The position numbers and the translations under genes are program-made. Below, one piece after another: positions 10,076 to 20,967 of a DNA stretch of 64,000 bases (the first letter of the stretch is position 1; each line of letters begins with the position of its first letter). A model generated the notes under the pieces. The model searched no databases, was not told where the DNA came from, and saw only the letters and a list, made by a program, of their open reading frames with translations. Location: contig WNNJ02003835.1 of NCBI GenBank assembly GCA_012934845.2, forward strand, positions 124,001 to 188,000, written 5' to 3'. This DNA comes from Pomphorhynchus laevis (Eukaryota; Acanthocephala; Palaeacanthocephala; Echinorhynchida; Pomphorhynchidae).

Positions 10076-11693
10076 ATGCAAAGTAGTCAAGAGCCTTTTT
10101 CACTGAATATACTTCAGTGGAATTCGGGAGGTGCTTCTGCCCTTAGCCTTCTATCTGGTAGAGATGCGGATGTTATAGTCCTTCAGGAGACGTGGTCTAT
10201 CCGTATCCCCCAGGACATTAATCGATTTATCCCCAAGCATATTAACACCCACTTCACTCCGTACATAACCCCTCCTCACGCCTCTTCATCTCAAGGTCTT
10301 TTAACCCTAATTAAATGCTCCTTAAGATCATCCCTTCTTTTAAACTATTCTTGTCCAGCCCTGTCTTGTTTAGCTGTTTCACTTTGTAAGAATGGTAAAC
10401 GTATCAGCATAGCCAATATCTATATTAGGCCAGGGGAAATTCACAAGAACCGTGATCTCCTGGACCGTATTTTGGGTAGTGGCTATGACATGTTACTCGG
10501 TGACTTCAACGACAAAACTGGTCGTTGGATTAATGCAGCACTCCGCAAAGCCAGGAACGATTACCTTATTCACAAACAACCGTCCCCAACTTTTCATTGC
10601 TCAACAACTAATTCTCTCCTCGACATATTACTGCTTCATAAGATGTGGTTGTTGAAACCCATCTGTACTGAGCAGTCGCGCCAAAAACAGACCATCTCTC
10701 ATGACCTAATTCGTTGGCGGATAGAGGATAATACGTTGCTTAGGAGGTTTCACTTTGATCCTATCAGAGTGGCTTTCTTTCAGGCTGATATCCAACTCTT
10801 CCCTAGAATTGGTAATGAGAATTTGACCGAATTTAATTCCTTCCTCTCCTCGCAAGCTACCGCGTTTCTTTCGACTACCTATAAAGGTCATATTTACAAT
10901 CCCACTCCAACAAAACTCAAGGTTTTGGCTAAAATGCTACGTCTTCCCAATGTCTCTGTTTCCGCCAGGCAGGCCATCTCGAATGAATACTGGAGCACTA
11001 GATATAGGTTCCAGCTGAGCAGGGATAAGGCGAACATCGCTCACCTTAACCCTTCTCACTCTTCCTTCTGGAAGATATTCAAGAAGGAGAAGTTTGTCTG
11101 TTGGAAGGATAGAGCTTTGGGTAGGATTGGTAGTATAGGCCTTGATAATGTTTTGAAGGAGTCACTATCCCTACATAATTATGGAGCCACTCAATCTCCC
11201 CAACCAATCCCGCCTTGGGGTGACTTCAAGAGCAGGGACTTATCTGTTACAGATATCCTTAACTCCTGGGGCCCACTTCCGGGCACCTCTAAATCCGTCG
11301 CTCTACTATCTTCTCGAGTCTGTCAGCTTTTGACAGCCGATCAAAGAAGAGAAGTGGCCGTCACAATGCTTTTAGCCTCACCATCCGATGTAGCCGGCAT
11401 CAATATTAGTCGTAGAATTTTCTTACCAAAGCATAGTCCGGTTTCATGTCCCAAAGATCTGCGTCCCATTTCGATTCAAAACTCCCTCATCTCCATCTAC
11501 GAAAAAGCGCTTGCGCGTAGAATCCGCGACCATTTAAGTAGGCGTAATTTGATCCCACCGAGTTTTCACGGGTTTGTCAAGGGACGCTCGGTTAATTCAA
11601 CAATAGGTGAAGTGCATCAGTTTTGTAGGGATAATAGCCATCAACTAGCTGTGGCTGTTTTCCTTGACTTTTCTGCTGCATTTGACCGCATTT
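10076..11693 (+). pseudogene. I-like LINE copy A ORF2, endonuclease and front of RT
   Basis: The open frame begins 35 nt after the ORF1 stop, as in copy B. The N-terminal APE-type endonuclease shows LNILQWNSGG, VIVLQETW (catalytic E), IANIYIRPGE and LLGDFND. A linker follows, then the RT start KDLRPISIQNSLISIYEK, HGFVKGRSV and VFLDFSAAFDRIS (motif A with its catalytic D). The frame then enters foreign sequence and ends at 11719. Motifs B and C (PQGS, YADD) and the 3' end are absent, so it cannot transpose itself. It differs from copy B at roughly fifteen residues in over 500. Confidence 0.9.
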
Positions 11694-13060
11694 CGCGAAA
11701 GTTTCCAAAAGTACTATGATGTCAAAAGATAACAGGTAATCACTAAATCCTTCTTTTAAAAGTGTTTCTATACCTTCTACATTAAACAGCAGAAAACGAC
11801 GTAGGTCAATGAAATCGGATTCAGACTCTACAAATGGAGAATTTGGTTTTAGTCATATTGAAGTGTCTGCTACCGACACTATTCCTACCTCACTATAAGA
11901 AGTATTATCAATCAGAGGACTCATTTTTCCCAGCCGAACGATACGATGTTTCTAATAACATAGTGCTTAGACGGATGTTTAGTTCTTGTATCCTTAAGTT
12001 GGGCAACAAGTGCTTTGCGGGTACATTGCTCGGCAGGCGAGAGATCAGCCTGTACAAACACCTGCTTGTAATCATCACTCTTTTTTAGGAGCTTACTGTT
12101 TCTGAGGATCGAAGCTGAAATAAACTCGTTAGTAGTAAGAAGGAGCCATGGAGGACAGTCATTCTTAAGAGCTTTAAACCTACGCATACGCAATGGGACA
12201 TCTCCAACCTCTACACCGATTAAAGAAATCATTTTCCGTATTTCATTCTCTTCCGTTTCTGATACTAGTAAACCGCGAATAATAACATTAGCAGGGCGTC
12301 TAGCGTCTCTCTCTCCGCTTCTTGCAAAATTTTCAACGGAGAAGCGTCCTTATTAATCTGGGGTGTAGCAAGAACCGATCGCGTAACAGCGCGCTTTAAA
12401 ATGTTAGCAAAGGAAGGAGACGTAGTGAAATTACATGAACTCTTCGCATTATATTCGATACTTATATTCGCCGATAACAAGTTGAATTATGTTCTCAATT
12501 CTTTCATTTCTTAAGCTCTCCAATGCAAGCTGAGTTCTATCGACATAATGGGTTAGCTCAGCCACACGTTTGGCAGAACACAGCCCACAAAGAAAATCAC
12601 GCTTAAAGAAATCTCGCGGAACACTTCGAGGAACTTTTACAAATGAGCGCAACACACAAACCGACGAAGAGCATTCCATATCTAACGTAACGAAAACATT
12701 GGAGTCCGAACAAAGTGAGTCTGGAATATAGGAGACATTTGTAGAACAAGGCATAGACTGAGGCGTCGCTATAGCCGTGTTTACTAGTTGTAGGTCAGGG
12801 GACTTATTTGAACATTGACTACCCGGAAAGCAGTCTCGACATATTCTACCCGCCCTTATACAACTACAGTTTTTACAACGCGCATGAGGCCTATTGCAGG
12901 CACAACATCTTGTTGGAGCATTCATCTTCGTTAAATCAGCAAGGTTCAACCGTTGAAAAGTAGAATGTGAATTCACCTATCGTTGTCTTTATCGTTGATT
13001 GTCGTTCTTATCGTTGATTGTCGTTCTTATCGTTGATTGTCGTATTTACTTTAGATTGTG
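11694..13060 (-). mobile_element. CR1-like LINE, 5' part: ORF1 and start of endonuclease
   Basis: Read on the reverse strand. ORF1 starts at about 12976 with a cysteine-rich domain (RCCACNRPHARCKNCSCIRAG...CRDC), then an FLCGLCSAKRV zinc motif matching the other LINE ORF1s here. After a frame break (12450-12480) and another near 12240 it ends with a basic RRM-like part (LRNSKLLKK..YKQVFVQADL, 12110-12050). From about 11830 to 11694 the endonuclease begins (SFDIIVLLETF, the D-x-I-x-L-x-E-T motif) and is cut at 11693 by I-like copy A. The 5' end shares GTATTTACTTTAGATTGT with the intact LINE at 51.6 kb. Confidence 0.7.
12977..13043. repeat. 19-bp tandem repeat at the LINE 5' end
   Basis: TTATCGTTGATTGTCGTTC occurs three times plus a partial copy, immediately upstream of the reverse-strand LINE ORF1. 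5' UTR monomers of this kind act as promoters in some LINEs; here that is only a possibility. Confidence 0.8.
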
Positions 13061-13249
13061 TGTTTAAGCTGAAATCACATCTTGGAATTCTTTAGTACCC
13101 AAAATATATTTGATTTCATCTGCAATGTCTTGTATGTTTATTAGAAACCAAATTTTTTTTTAAATTTTTTACACACCACAATACAATAATTTTTTACACA
13201 GCAAATTTTTTACACAGCACAATACAATAATTTATTTAACGTGGCAAAT

Positions 13250-13266
13250 GCGTGCAAAATGCACGC
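13250..13266 (-). other. 3' UTR stem-loop of the LINE, copy 1
   Basis: In the element's sense, GCGTGC-ATTTT-GCACGC, followed by ATTTGCCACGTTAAATAAAT. The stem is shared by other family members whose loops differ; probably a recognition structure for the element's own RT. Confidence 0.7.
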
Positions 13267-13319
13267 TTACATGACCACTAACAAACAAAAAAAGAACATC
13301 AAAGATCACATGTTATTAG

Positions 13320-16224
13320 TTAATTGTTGAAAAATAATTGGATTTGGCGTTTGAAGTACGGCATAGATGTTGATTGGCGGATATGAATAGGCAGTTGATT
13401 CCACAAGAGAGAAGCAGCCACAACGAAAGAGCGGAAGCCAAAGGAGGTAGAGTAGATTGGGACATGTAAAAGAAGGGAATTACGGGAACGCAGAGCACAA
13501 TACACAGTACGAGAATTGTCGAGAAAAGGAAGGTTGAGAAATGAAGGGGTATGAGAAGTTATAAGGCGAAAAGCAATGATAAGAAGACGAATTTGAACAC
13601 GACAATAAATGGTAGGCCAATCAAGAGAAACAAGATAGTGGGATGTATGATCAAAACGACGAAGACGGAGGAGAACTCGAACGGCAGCGTTGATGATGCG
13701 TTGTAAAGGAAGAAGAGTGGATTTAGGTGAGTTGGAAAATATGCTAAGACTGTAATCAAGTCTTGAGAAAAGAAGAGAAGATATGAGAGCCATACAAGAA
13801 GGGAAATCGATCAATCTACAAACTTGACGGAGATTGCGGAGTATCAAGGTAGATGAGCGTACTTTATCTCTAACGAAAGGTTTAAGTGAAAGTCAGTTGT
13901 CGAAATGGAAGCCTAGGAAAACGAGATTATCAACGATAGGAAGAATTGTAGAATTTAGTGATACGGAAGGAGGTTCTACGCCGAAGCTTCGAGGTAGGAT
14001 CCACATAATTTTAGATTTATCAGGATTCAGAGAAAGGCGGAGGGAAGAAAGATGGTTGGAAATTGAGACAAGACAGCTGGAAACAGAAACACTAAGATCA
14101 TGAATACGATAAGCAGGTGCGTGAGCATATATGAGAATGTCATCAGCATATTGCATAACATGGAAGTTAAATTTATGAGAAATCGAAGACAAGTTACCGA
14201 GAAGAAGAGAGAAAAGCATAGGGCCTAATACGGAGCCTTGTGGAACACCGGACGAAATGGACGAAGGATGGGAGAGAGAAGAGTTAGAATAGACGCGAAA
14301 TGTACGGTTTGATAGATATGAAGAAATCCATGATACAGTGGGTAAAGAGAAGCCATAATCATGACGAAGGCGATGTTGAAGAATCGAGTGATTGACGATG
14401 TCAAAAGCAGACGATAGATCAAGAGAAACTATGACACTACATAATTTATGATCGCGCGAGATGAGTAAGTCATTATAAACTTTAAGACATGTCATTTCAG
14501 TAGAGTGATTATAACGAAAAGCGGCATGGAAGGGAGGAAACAAGTTAGATGAAAAGAGATATGTATTAACTTGCTTGAGAACGAAACGCTTAAGGAGTTT
14601 AGAGAGGGTTGGGAGAAGTCAGATTGGACAATACGAAGATGGTAGTGAGGAGTCGAGAGATTGCTTTTTGATGAGAGAAGGAACAGTGGCGCAATTCCAG
14701 ATGGAAGGAAATGTACGGCTACGGATGGACGAGTTGAACAATGTGGTTAGGAAGGGTGAGATAGAGGAGCAGATATTTTTAAGCAAGTGAGTTGGAATTG
14801 GGTCAGAAGGAGAGGTTTTATTAGGTAATGACAGCAGAACCGAAGAAACTTCATCAGACGAAACGGGAAGAAGGTGGAATAGTTCTGGGAGGGAAGTATT
14901 TAAAGAGAAGAGTGGGTACAATGGGGCTACGGGTAGTAGGGAAAGTAAATTAGATAGCTTAGTTTGTAGATAAGAAGAAAATTCATCAGGATTTATATTA
15001 CAAGAAGTAGATGATCGTGAAAGAATTGAGTTTAAGATTTTCCAATGAGATTTAGAGTTGGAAGATGACTCCAGTTGATTTCGCCAAAAGATAGTACGTT
15101 TAGTACGTATAAGAATAAGATGTGAACGGCGTAGAGAAAAGTAGGAATCACGGAGATTTGGATGGAGTGAGTTGGGAGAACGTTTAAGAAAACGATTATA
15201 CACACGAAAAGAGTGACGAAGTCGACGCTTAGAAAGACTACAGTCAGAATCGAACCAGGGAGCATGGCGCACCGCTGAGAGCGTCGGAGTCGACTAGGCA
15301 GAAGTTTATTGATGATAGACATAAGTTCAGAATCAAACAGAATGCAGAGATCATCGGGAGAGAGATAGTTAAGAGGAAGTGAAAAGAGTGGAGAATTGAG
15401 TAAGGATGTGCAGAGAATAGGGATATCGAGAAGTTTCCAGGGTCGACTTGGTGTGGATATTGGTGGAGGCGGAGAAGGAGGATGGGGACGAGTAAGAGTA
15501 AGAATGACAAGGAAATGATCGGACAAACCGGGATCAGTAATTGACAAGGAAGTATAGTCATTGAAGCAGATAGGGACAGCAATGATGTCGAGAGCACCGC
15601 CGAGAATATGAGTTGGGCTTGTTGAAAGTAATTTATAGTTAAAATCAGAAAAAAGATTAGTTAAAGTGATAGAGTCAGAGTCAGCCGGGCGATCAAGACG
15701 AATGTTAAAGTCACCGAGAACAAAAGAAGGAGTATAAGACAATGAACAGTGATACATAAGATCTGCAAGGTCGTTTAATAAGATACGTGAGGGGGCAACT
15801 GAACCTGGACGGTATACAATCACAGGTTCCAGAGGGAAAGGAGTTGATAATCTGCATATGAGTAATTCGAACGAGGTGTAATGGATGTTAACGTTGATTT
15901 TACGTAAAGACATTGGGTGACGAGCAATGGCAACAATACCGCCATGGTTAGAAGCAGTTTGAGATGAGTATGAGATGCAATTTGACGAGCTGATTCGACT
16001 ACAGAACAACCAGAGCGACATAGACGACGAATAGCAAGATCGTCGGAGTCACAATGCCAGGATTCGGTAATGCAGAGAATATCGATAGATAATTGATCGA
16101 AGATATCAAGAAGCATATCAGCTTTATGAAGAATGGATCGAGTGTTGAATAGACTAAGACGAAAAGTATGCTTAGGAGCGAGATCGACTAGCGAAGAAGA
16201 CAAGGGGGAGAGATGGGACGCCAT
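13320..16224 (-). pseudogene. ORF2 of stem-loop-tailed LINE copy 1 (endonuclease-RT)
   Basis: Begins at 16224 with the endonuclease: FRLSLFNTRSIL, DILCITESWH (catalytic E), VLGDFNIRLDRP and DPGLSDHFLV. It continues with the LFNSSIRSRTFPS linker, then RT motifs SLDLSSAFDIVNH (motif A), [21 protein letters not shown] (motif B) and QYADDILIYAHAP (motif C). It ends with WNQLPIHIRQS and stops near 13320. The sequence moves between frames at least four times (near 15.9-16.0, 15.1-15.25, 14.55-14.6 and 13.85-13.9 kb), so it is dead. The start overlaps the end of ORF1 by 37 nt (16188-16224), as in the copy at 59.6 kb. Confidence 0.85.
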
Positions 16225-16990
16225 CGAATTTTTGGCCTTGTGTGTACAACGTGAAAATTTCCGTTGATTTGACGTATAGATAAGGATGACTCGCCGTTTG
16301 TTTCACGTCGATGTTTCTCAATGCGAGCTAAATTGAGCTGGGCAATATCAAAAGGGTAGAAGTCAAGAAAGATACGACTAGTAGACGAAGTGGTAAGAAG
16401 TTTAAAACGTTGGGAGAGTACCAAGGATGCGTGTGAACTATGTCGGAAAACGATTTTTAGGAGTGGAGGACTGAGATGATTGGATTTAGTGGATTTGTTT
16501 AAACGGATCAAAGATACAGGAGCGATATTATTGAAGATGGATGGATTATTATCAGGAAGAATGGTTTCTAGGATAGACCTGAAAGCAGATACATCATCAT
16601 CGAGGCGACATTGAGGAGAAGCAGATTCGGAAATCTTTAAATTAGATATGATAATGCATCGATCGCGCGAAGGAAAACGATTACGTAGTGGTGGACGGAA
16701 AGACCTGGTAGCAGTAGAGGCAGAAGAGCAGATAAACGTGGGAATGACAGGGGTGCTAAGTGAAGATTTAAGATAGTTTGGAGCATGTGTGACAAGAGTG
16801 GAGTGTTGAATCGGTTGATCGGAGATGTTACTGGAGATGATTTTGACGGAAGGATGTAAATTATTGATAGGTGATACGGTTGGAGCATGCGTGACAGAAG
16901 TGGATTGTTGAATAGGTTGAACGGAGATGTTACTGGAGATATTTTGACAGAAAGATGTAAATTATTGAGAAGTGATACGGTAGAGGTAGA
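16188..16990 (-). pseudogene. ORF1 C-terminal part of stem-loop-tailed LINE copy 1
   Basis: The reverse-strand frame 16511-16188 reads RLNKSTKSN..LLKIVFRHSSHASLVLSQRFKLL, then ARIEKHRRETNGESSLSIRQINGNF and HTRPKIRWRPIS. This aligns closely with the C-terminus of the intact ORF1 at 58267-59664, including the terminal VxxxxKIRWR motif. Upstream, in other frames to about 16990, only Ser/Pro-rich linker homology remains. The zinc-finger N-terminus is missing. Confidence 0.75.
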
Positions 16991-16999
16991 GTAAGTAAT

Positions 17000-17394
17000 T
17001 TGCCTTCAATTCACGATCCTGATGATAATGTTTGATGATAGTATTTTGAGGGCAGATTAATTGTAATAGATTTTGTGGATATCAACCAATTTTGTTCATT
17101 TCTTCCTTAGTAATCACTTATATTGTAATCTTTTTTTATTATCAGATATTTTAGAAATTACTCAATTTCTAAAATATCAGCGTATACTTTCTATTTACAT
17201 GCGATATGCATATTGCCAGTTCCTTCCACATTATGATGACAAAATTTTCAAGGATTCGAAGCAGTAAGGTGATCATTCTATTTTAGATGAGTTCCGTTTA
17301 GAGTGACAATTGGTATTTCATGTTTTCAATTTCTAATCGATTAACTCATAGGCAGACATGACTCCAAGACACTCACGCGTAACTCAATAAAAAA
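17000..17394. other. AT-rich spacer containing a perfect foldback
   Basis: No gene recognised. GATATTTTAGAAATT and AATTTCTAAAATATC (17145-17159, 17164-17178) are perfect 15-bp inverted arms around a 4-nt loop. Confidence 0.7.
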
Positions 17395-18172
17395 TAAAAA
17401 AAGATTTATTTTAACGTGGCAAATGCGTGCCAGCGCACGCTTACATGATCACAACAAAACAAAAATGTAAATCATGTGTCGAGAAGGTGTGAACGGAGGA
17501 GGTGTTTGAATGTGATAAAGGAGGGGGCGCAGGAGACGTCGAGAGGGAGTTGATTCCAGGCGAGTGAGGCGGCGACGAGGAAGGATCGGATACCGTATTT
17601 GTTGGAGTAATTGGGAACGTGGAGTAAGAGGGTATGACGGGAACGCAACGATAGCGAGGTGGGGCGATTGTCGTCTAAGAAAGGAAGGTTGATGAACGAT
17701 AGGGAGTCGACAGCGATGAGACGAAAAGTAACGAGAAGACGGCGGAGTTTGATGCGGATGTGGATGGTGGGACAGGAGAGTTGGGCAAAATATGTGAATG
17801 TGTGGTCGAAGCGACGGAGACGAAAGAGCACTTGAACGGCGGTGTTTATTATTCGTTGTAGGGGTAGGATTATGGATTTTGGGAATTGTCGAAAAGTCTG
17901 AGGCATTAATCGATTTTAGGGAAAAGAAACGATGAAAGAAGAGACATACAAGAACGGAAGTCGATAAGGGGCGGATACGGTACATGTCACAAAGAAATAA
18001 GTTTGATGAGGAGACCTTGTCACGGACGAAGGGTTTAATGGAAAGGTGATCATCGAAATGGAAGCCTAAGAAAGTGAGATTGGTGACTATGAGGATAATC
18101 GATGAGGCAAAATATACAGTGGGAGGAGATATGTTTGGTTTACGGGGGAGGATCCACATTATTTTGGATAAT
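17395..18172 (-). mobile_element. Stem-loop-tailed LINE, copy 2, 3' end only
   Basis: The reverse strand runs from SKIMWILPRKPNISPP (about 18165) through LTFLGFHFDDHLSIKPF and the thumb (ILPLQRIINTAVQVLFRLRRFDHT), then LAWNQLPLDVSCAPSF and a stop near 17470. Two frames are needed. The 3' hairpin GCGTGC-GCTG-GCACGC lies at 17425-17440, followed by ATTTGCCACGTTAAAATAAATC. The element is 5'-truncated just after motif C, a typical LINE truncation. Confidence 0.85.
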
Positions 18173-18179
18173 ATAACAA

Positions 18180-18590
18180 TTTCTAGGTGTATCCAAGAAC
18201 ATGATATCAATCCACAACGGTTTGAACAAATGACTGCAGATTTGTCTTAAGTAAATACCCGGATAGGGCAAAAGCATCGAAAGGAATATGGCCTCTGCAT
18301 AACGATGCATATTTTCGGTTAAGATATACAATTTCTTACAATTTATGTTAAATAAATTGTTACAAACTCAAAAGATAAGATATATTTAACATAAATTTGT
18401 AACATATTCAGTAATCCACAAGTTATAAATATCTTTTTTCAAAAAAGTGCCTTTCTTATTTGTCATACAATAAAAAGCAAAGTTGTCAACAATTTAATAG
18501 AATTCAATTTCATTGTCATTACATTTTTATAAATGTCATTACATTTTTGTCGAAAAAATGTAATGACATTTATTTTTTGTTGATGGGGAG
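18180..18590. other. Spacer with nested inverted repeats
   Basis: AATTTATGTTAAAT and ATTTAACATAAATT form a 14-bp inverted pair (about 18344-18395). AATGTCATTACATTTTT and its exact complement (18532-18570) form a 17-bp-arm hairpin with a 5-nt loop, preceded by another direct copy of TGTCATTACATTTTTAT. No gene seen. Confidence 0.7.
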
Positions 18591-18720
18591 CGAAAATCGG
18601 TTTCTCCTCTTTCCATTGCCAATATCCTTGCCAAGAACTTTTGTCTCACTCGCAATCGATTTTTCCTATGTGATTATAACATTACGATAGACAATTCTTC
18701 TCTCCAGTACCAGGATTTTA

Positions 18721-18725
18721 ACCTC
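18721..18725. repeat. Left target-site duplication ACCTC
   Basis: ACCTC directly precedes the left LTR and is repeated at 20841-20845, directly after the right LTR. Confidence 0.9.
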
Positions 18726-18805
18726 TGTAATGATAAACCAAATAAGGCTTTATTCAACAATCTAGAATATAGTTATACAATATGATTACATGTTAGATTA
18801 TCACA
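18726..18805 (-). repeat. 3' LTR of the shortened Mag-type element
   Basis: 80 bp, TGTAATGATAAACC to TTAGATTATCACA. No difference seen from the copy at 20761-20840. The end of Pol runs into it, a known compact arrangement. Confidence 0.9.
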
Positions 18806-20760
18806 GTCTTCCCCGATTATATAATCGTCTAGGTACTTCGGAGTTCTTCTATCCCTAGGACTACGCCGTAATTCTTGAAGTCTATTATGTTCGACTTGTT
18901 GATTCTCTTCACTCCGATAGTTACCGATTCCAACTTGTGTAATATTATCAGCTCCATTCAATGATTGTCGTGATACGATTGTCGAGTCGGTTTTTGAATG
19001 CATGCCGTCTCCTTCTGATGTCCGATCAATCAGTAGCATATCGTTATCTATGTTAGAATTTGTAATAGGGTACCTGGTCAGTCTTCTTACGGACACATTC
19101 ATCTCTTTCCCGCAAGGTTTCCGAATAGTAGCGTAGTTACCATTTGATTGTAAGATTTCAGCCTGCGAAAACAACGGATTTGATTTAGACATTGGATTCT
19201 GATTTAAAAGCACGTTTTCACCTGTTCCCAACCATCTCGGAACGATACATTTGTTACAAGAATTCCTTGGGAAAGAAAATAGTCGTTGATGTGGAGTCTC
19301 CCCTATCGCGGTACACAGTAAGCTGCGCAAAGATGACAAAACCAATGGCAGAACAAATTCCCATTCCGCCAGTGTTTTCCTGTGAGTTTTGAGGGCGAGT
19401 TGGGTTGTCTTCCAGATTATTCCAACGAATCGTTCGGCCTGTCCGTTACCACGTGGGTTGTAGCACGAACTGCGGGTGCAGCTAATACCGCGAGAATTTA
19501 GATACGTTCGGAATTCGTTGGATTGAAAACATGTTGCTTGGTCACTGTGAACGTTGGCTGGGTAACCAAAAACACTGAAGATTTGATTCAGGCAATTGAT
19601 GACTGATATAGAAGATGTATCCTTACACGGTATGGCGAACGGAAAGCGAGAATATTCGTCAACGACACAAAGGAGATATTTGTTTTCTGTAGTTGATGTC
19701 AATGGGCCTTTAAAGTCAATGCTTAGCCGTTCAAATGGATGCGTAGCCTTGATGACATGTGCTGTTTCTGGTCTAGCGTATCGAGGCTTCAATTCGGCGC
19801 AAATTTGACACGAAGAGACAACGTCCGCAACGTCACTTTTGTCAAAAGGTAACTCATGCGAACGAACGTAGTGAAGTAATCGACTGACACCCGGATGACA
19901 CAATGAATTATGCAAGATCTTAAGATCATTAACTGTTTTGCAAGACGAACATGTTATCCTAGACATTGCGTCAGCAGCTTTATTTGATTGTCCGGGCCGG
20001 TATTCAATGCCAAAATTGTAAGGTGCAAGTTCAATTCTCCATCGAGCGATTTTGTCACTTTTTATGCGATTCGACAGTTTTTGATCAAACATAAATGACA
20101 CTGACCTCTGATCGGTTTTGACAATGAAATAGCGTCCTAGCAGGAAATGCTTCCAATATTTAAGAGCTTCCACAATCGCGTAAGCCTCCTTTTCCACACT
20201 CGACTGTCGCAACGCTGTTTTAGGCAAGGATCGTGAATAGAAGGCGACGGGGCAGTTGTTTTGACTGAGCACCGCGCCGATAGATGAATATGAGGCGTCA
20301 GTTTCAACAGTCAAGGAAAGATCCGGATTGTAAGCACATAAAAATGAATTCGAGATTTCCGACTTTATTTCTTCTATCTGTCGGATGACAGCACGATCGA
20401 GGGGAAAATCTTTCGATTCTACCAGTGGGCGTATCTTTGCCGAGAAAGAAGGGATCCACCTCGAATAGTAAGCGAGCATACCGAGGAGTCTCTGTAGTGA
20501 AGTGTGATTTTCCGGAATCGGGTAAGTAAGAAATGGCTTAATTCTTTCAGTGTCAGGTTTGATGCAACCATGTCGAATATGGTAGCCCAAAAAATTGAGT
20601 TGTGTCTTGCCCAAACGCGACTTTTCCGGAGAGAATTTGATGTTGAGCTGATTAGCGATGGTCGTTAGACGATCGATGATCGTTAGACGATCGATGGACG
20701 TTGGACGTCAATTGTTGAAAATCCGAGTTCAACACAATTCAACACAATTGTTGAATAAAT

Positions 20761-20840
20761 TGTAATGATAAACCAAATAAGGCTTTATTCAACAATCTAG
20801 AATATAGTTATACAATATGATTACATGTTAGATTATCACA
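20761..20840 (-). repeat. 5' LTR of the shortened Mag-type element
   Basis: 80 bp, identical to 18726-18805, followed by the ACCTC target duplication. Confidence 0.9.
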
Positions 20841-20967
20841 ACCTCTCTTTGACCCGCTCGATGTTCTTAATATCTTATCGAAGCTACCGGCTAAAGTTGC
20901 ATCGAATATATATCTTCCGCTTTTTGATATTTACTATTGGTCCTTAAGAACTGGCATAATCCCAGAT

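Larger units (their letters stand above)
8790..11693 (+). mobile_element. I-like LINE, copy A (3' part lost)
   Basis: Non-LTR element with ORF1 (zinc-knuckle protein) and ORF2 (endonuclease-RT), nearly identical to the reverse-strand copy B at 53.6-57.5 kb. Homology between the two begins at about 8800, a little before the ORF1 start. Copy A stops abruptly inside RT motif A (FSAAFDRIS), where unrelated reverse-strand LINE sequence begins. The missing 3' half and the absence of a tail point to deletion or rearrangement after insertion, not simple truncation at insertion, because LINEs truncate from the 5' side. Confidence 0.85.
13200..16990 (-). mobile_element. Stem-loop-tailed LINE, copy 1, 5'-truncated in ORF1
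   Basis: Non-LTR element on the reverse strand, same family as 17.4-18.2, 40.2-40.9, 57.6-57.9 and 58.2-62.6 kb. It has the end of ORF1, the whole of ORF2 in broken frames and the family 3' end (hairpin at 13250-13266, then a TTAAATAAATTATTGTATTG tail region). Two short repeats of ACACAGCA..TTTTTTACACAG lie just beyond the tail (13175-13225). ORF1 upstream of about 16990 is missing. Confidence 0.85.
18726..20840 (-). mobile_element. Mag-type Ty3/gypsy element, shortened fossil with identical LTRs
   Basis: Reverse-strand element bounded by two identical 80-bp LTRs (TG...CA) and ACCTC target duplications. The coding part kept is the back of Pol: end of the RT, RNase H (VETDASYSSIGAVLSQ) and integrase (CHPGVSRLLHYVR zinc motif, then a DDE-type core with IDFKGPL and HSDQATCF). 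Very short LTRs are known for the Mag lineage. The Gag, protease and front of the RT are not present, so this is a broken, shortened copy with one major loss; the part that remains is open. Identical LTRs suggest a recent insertion. Confidence 0.9.
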
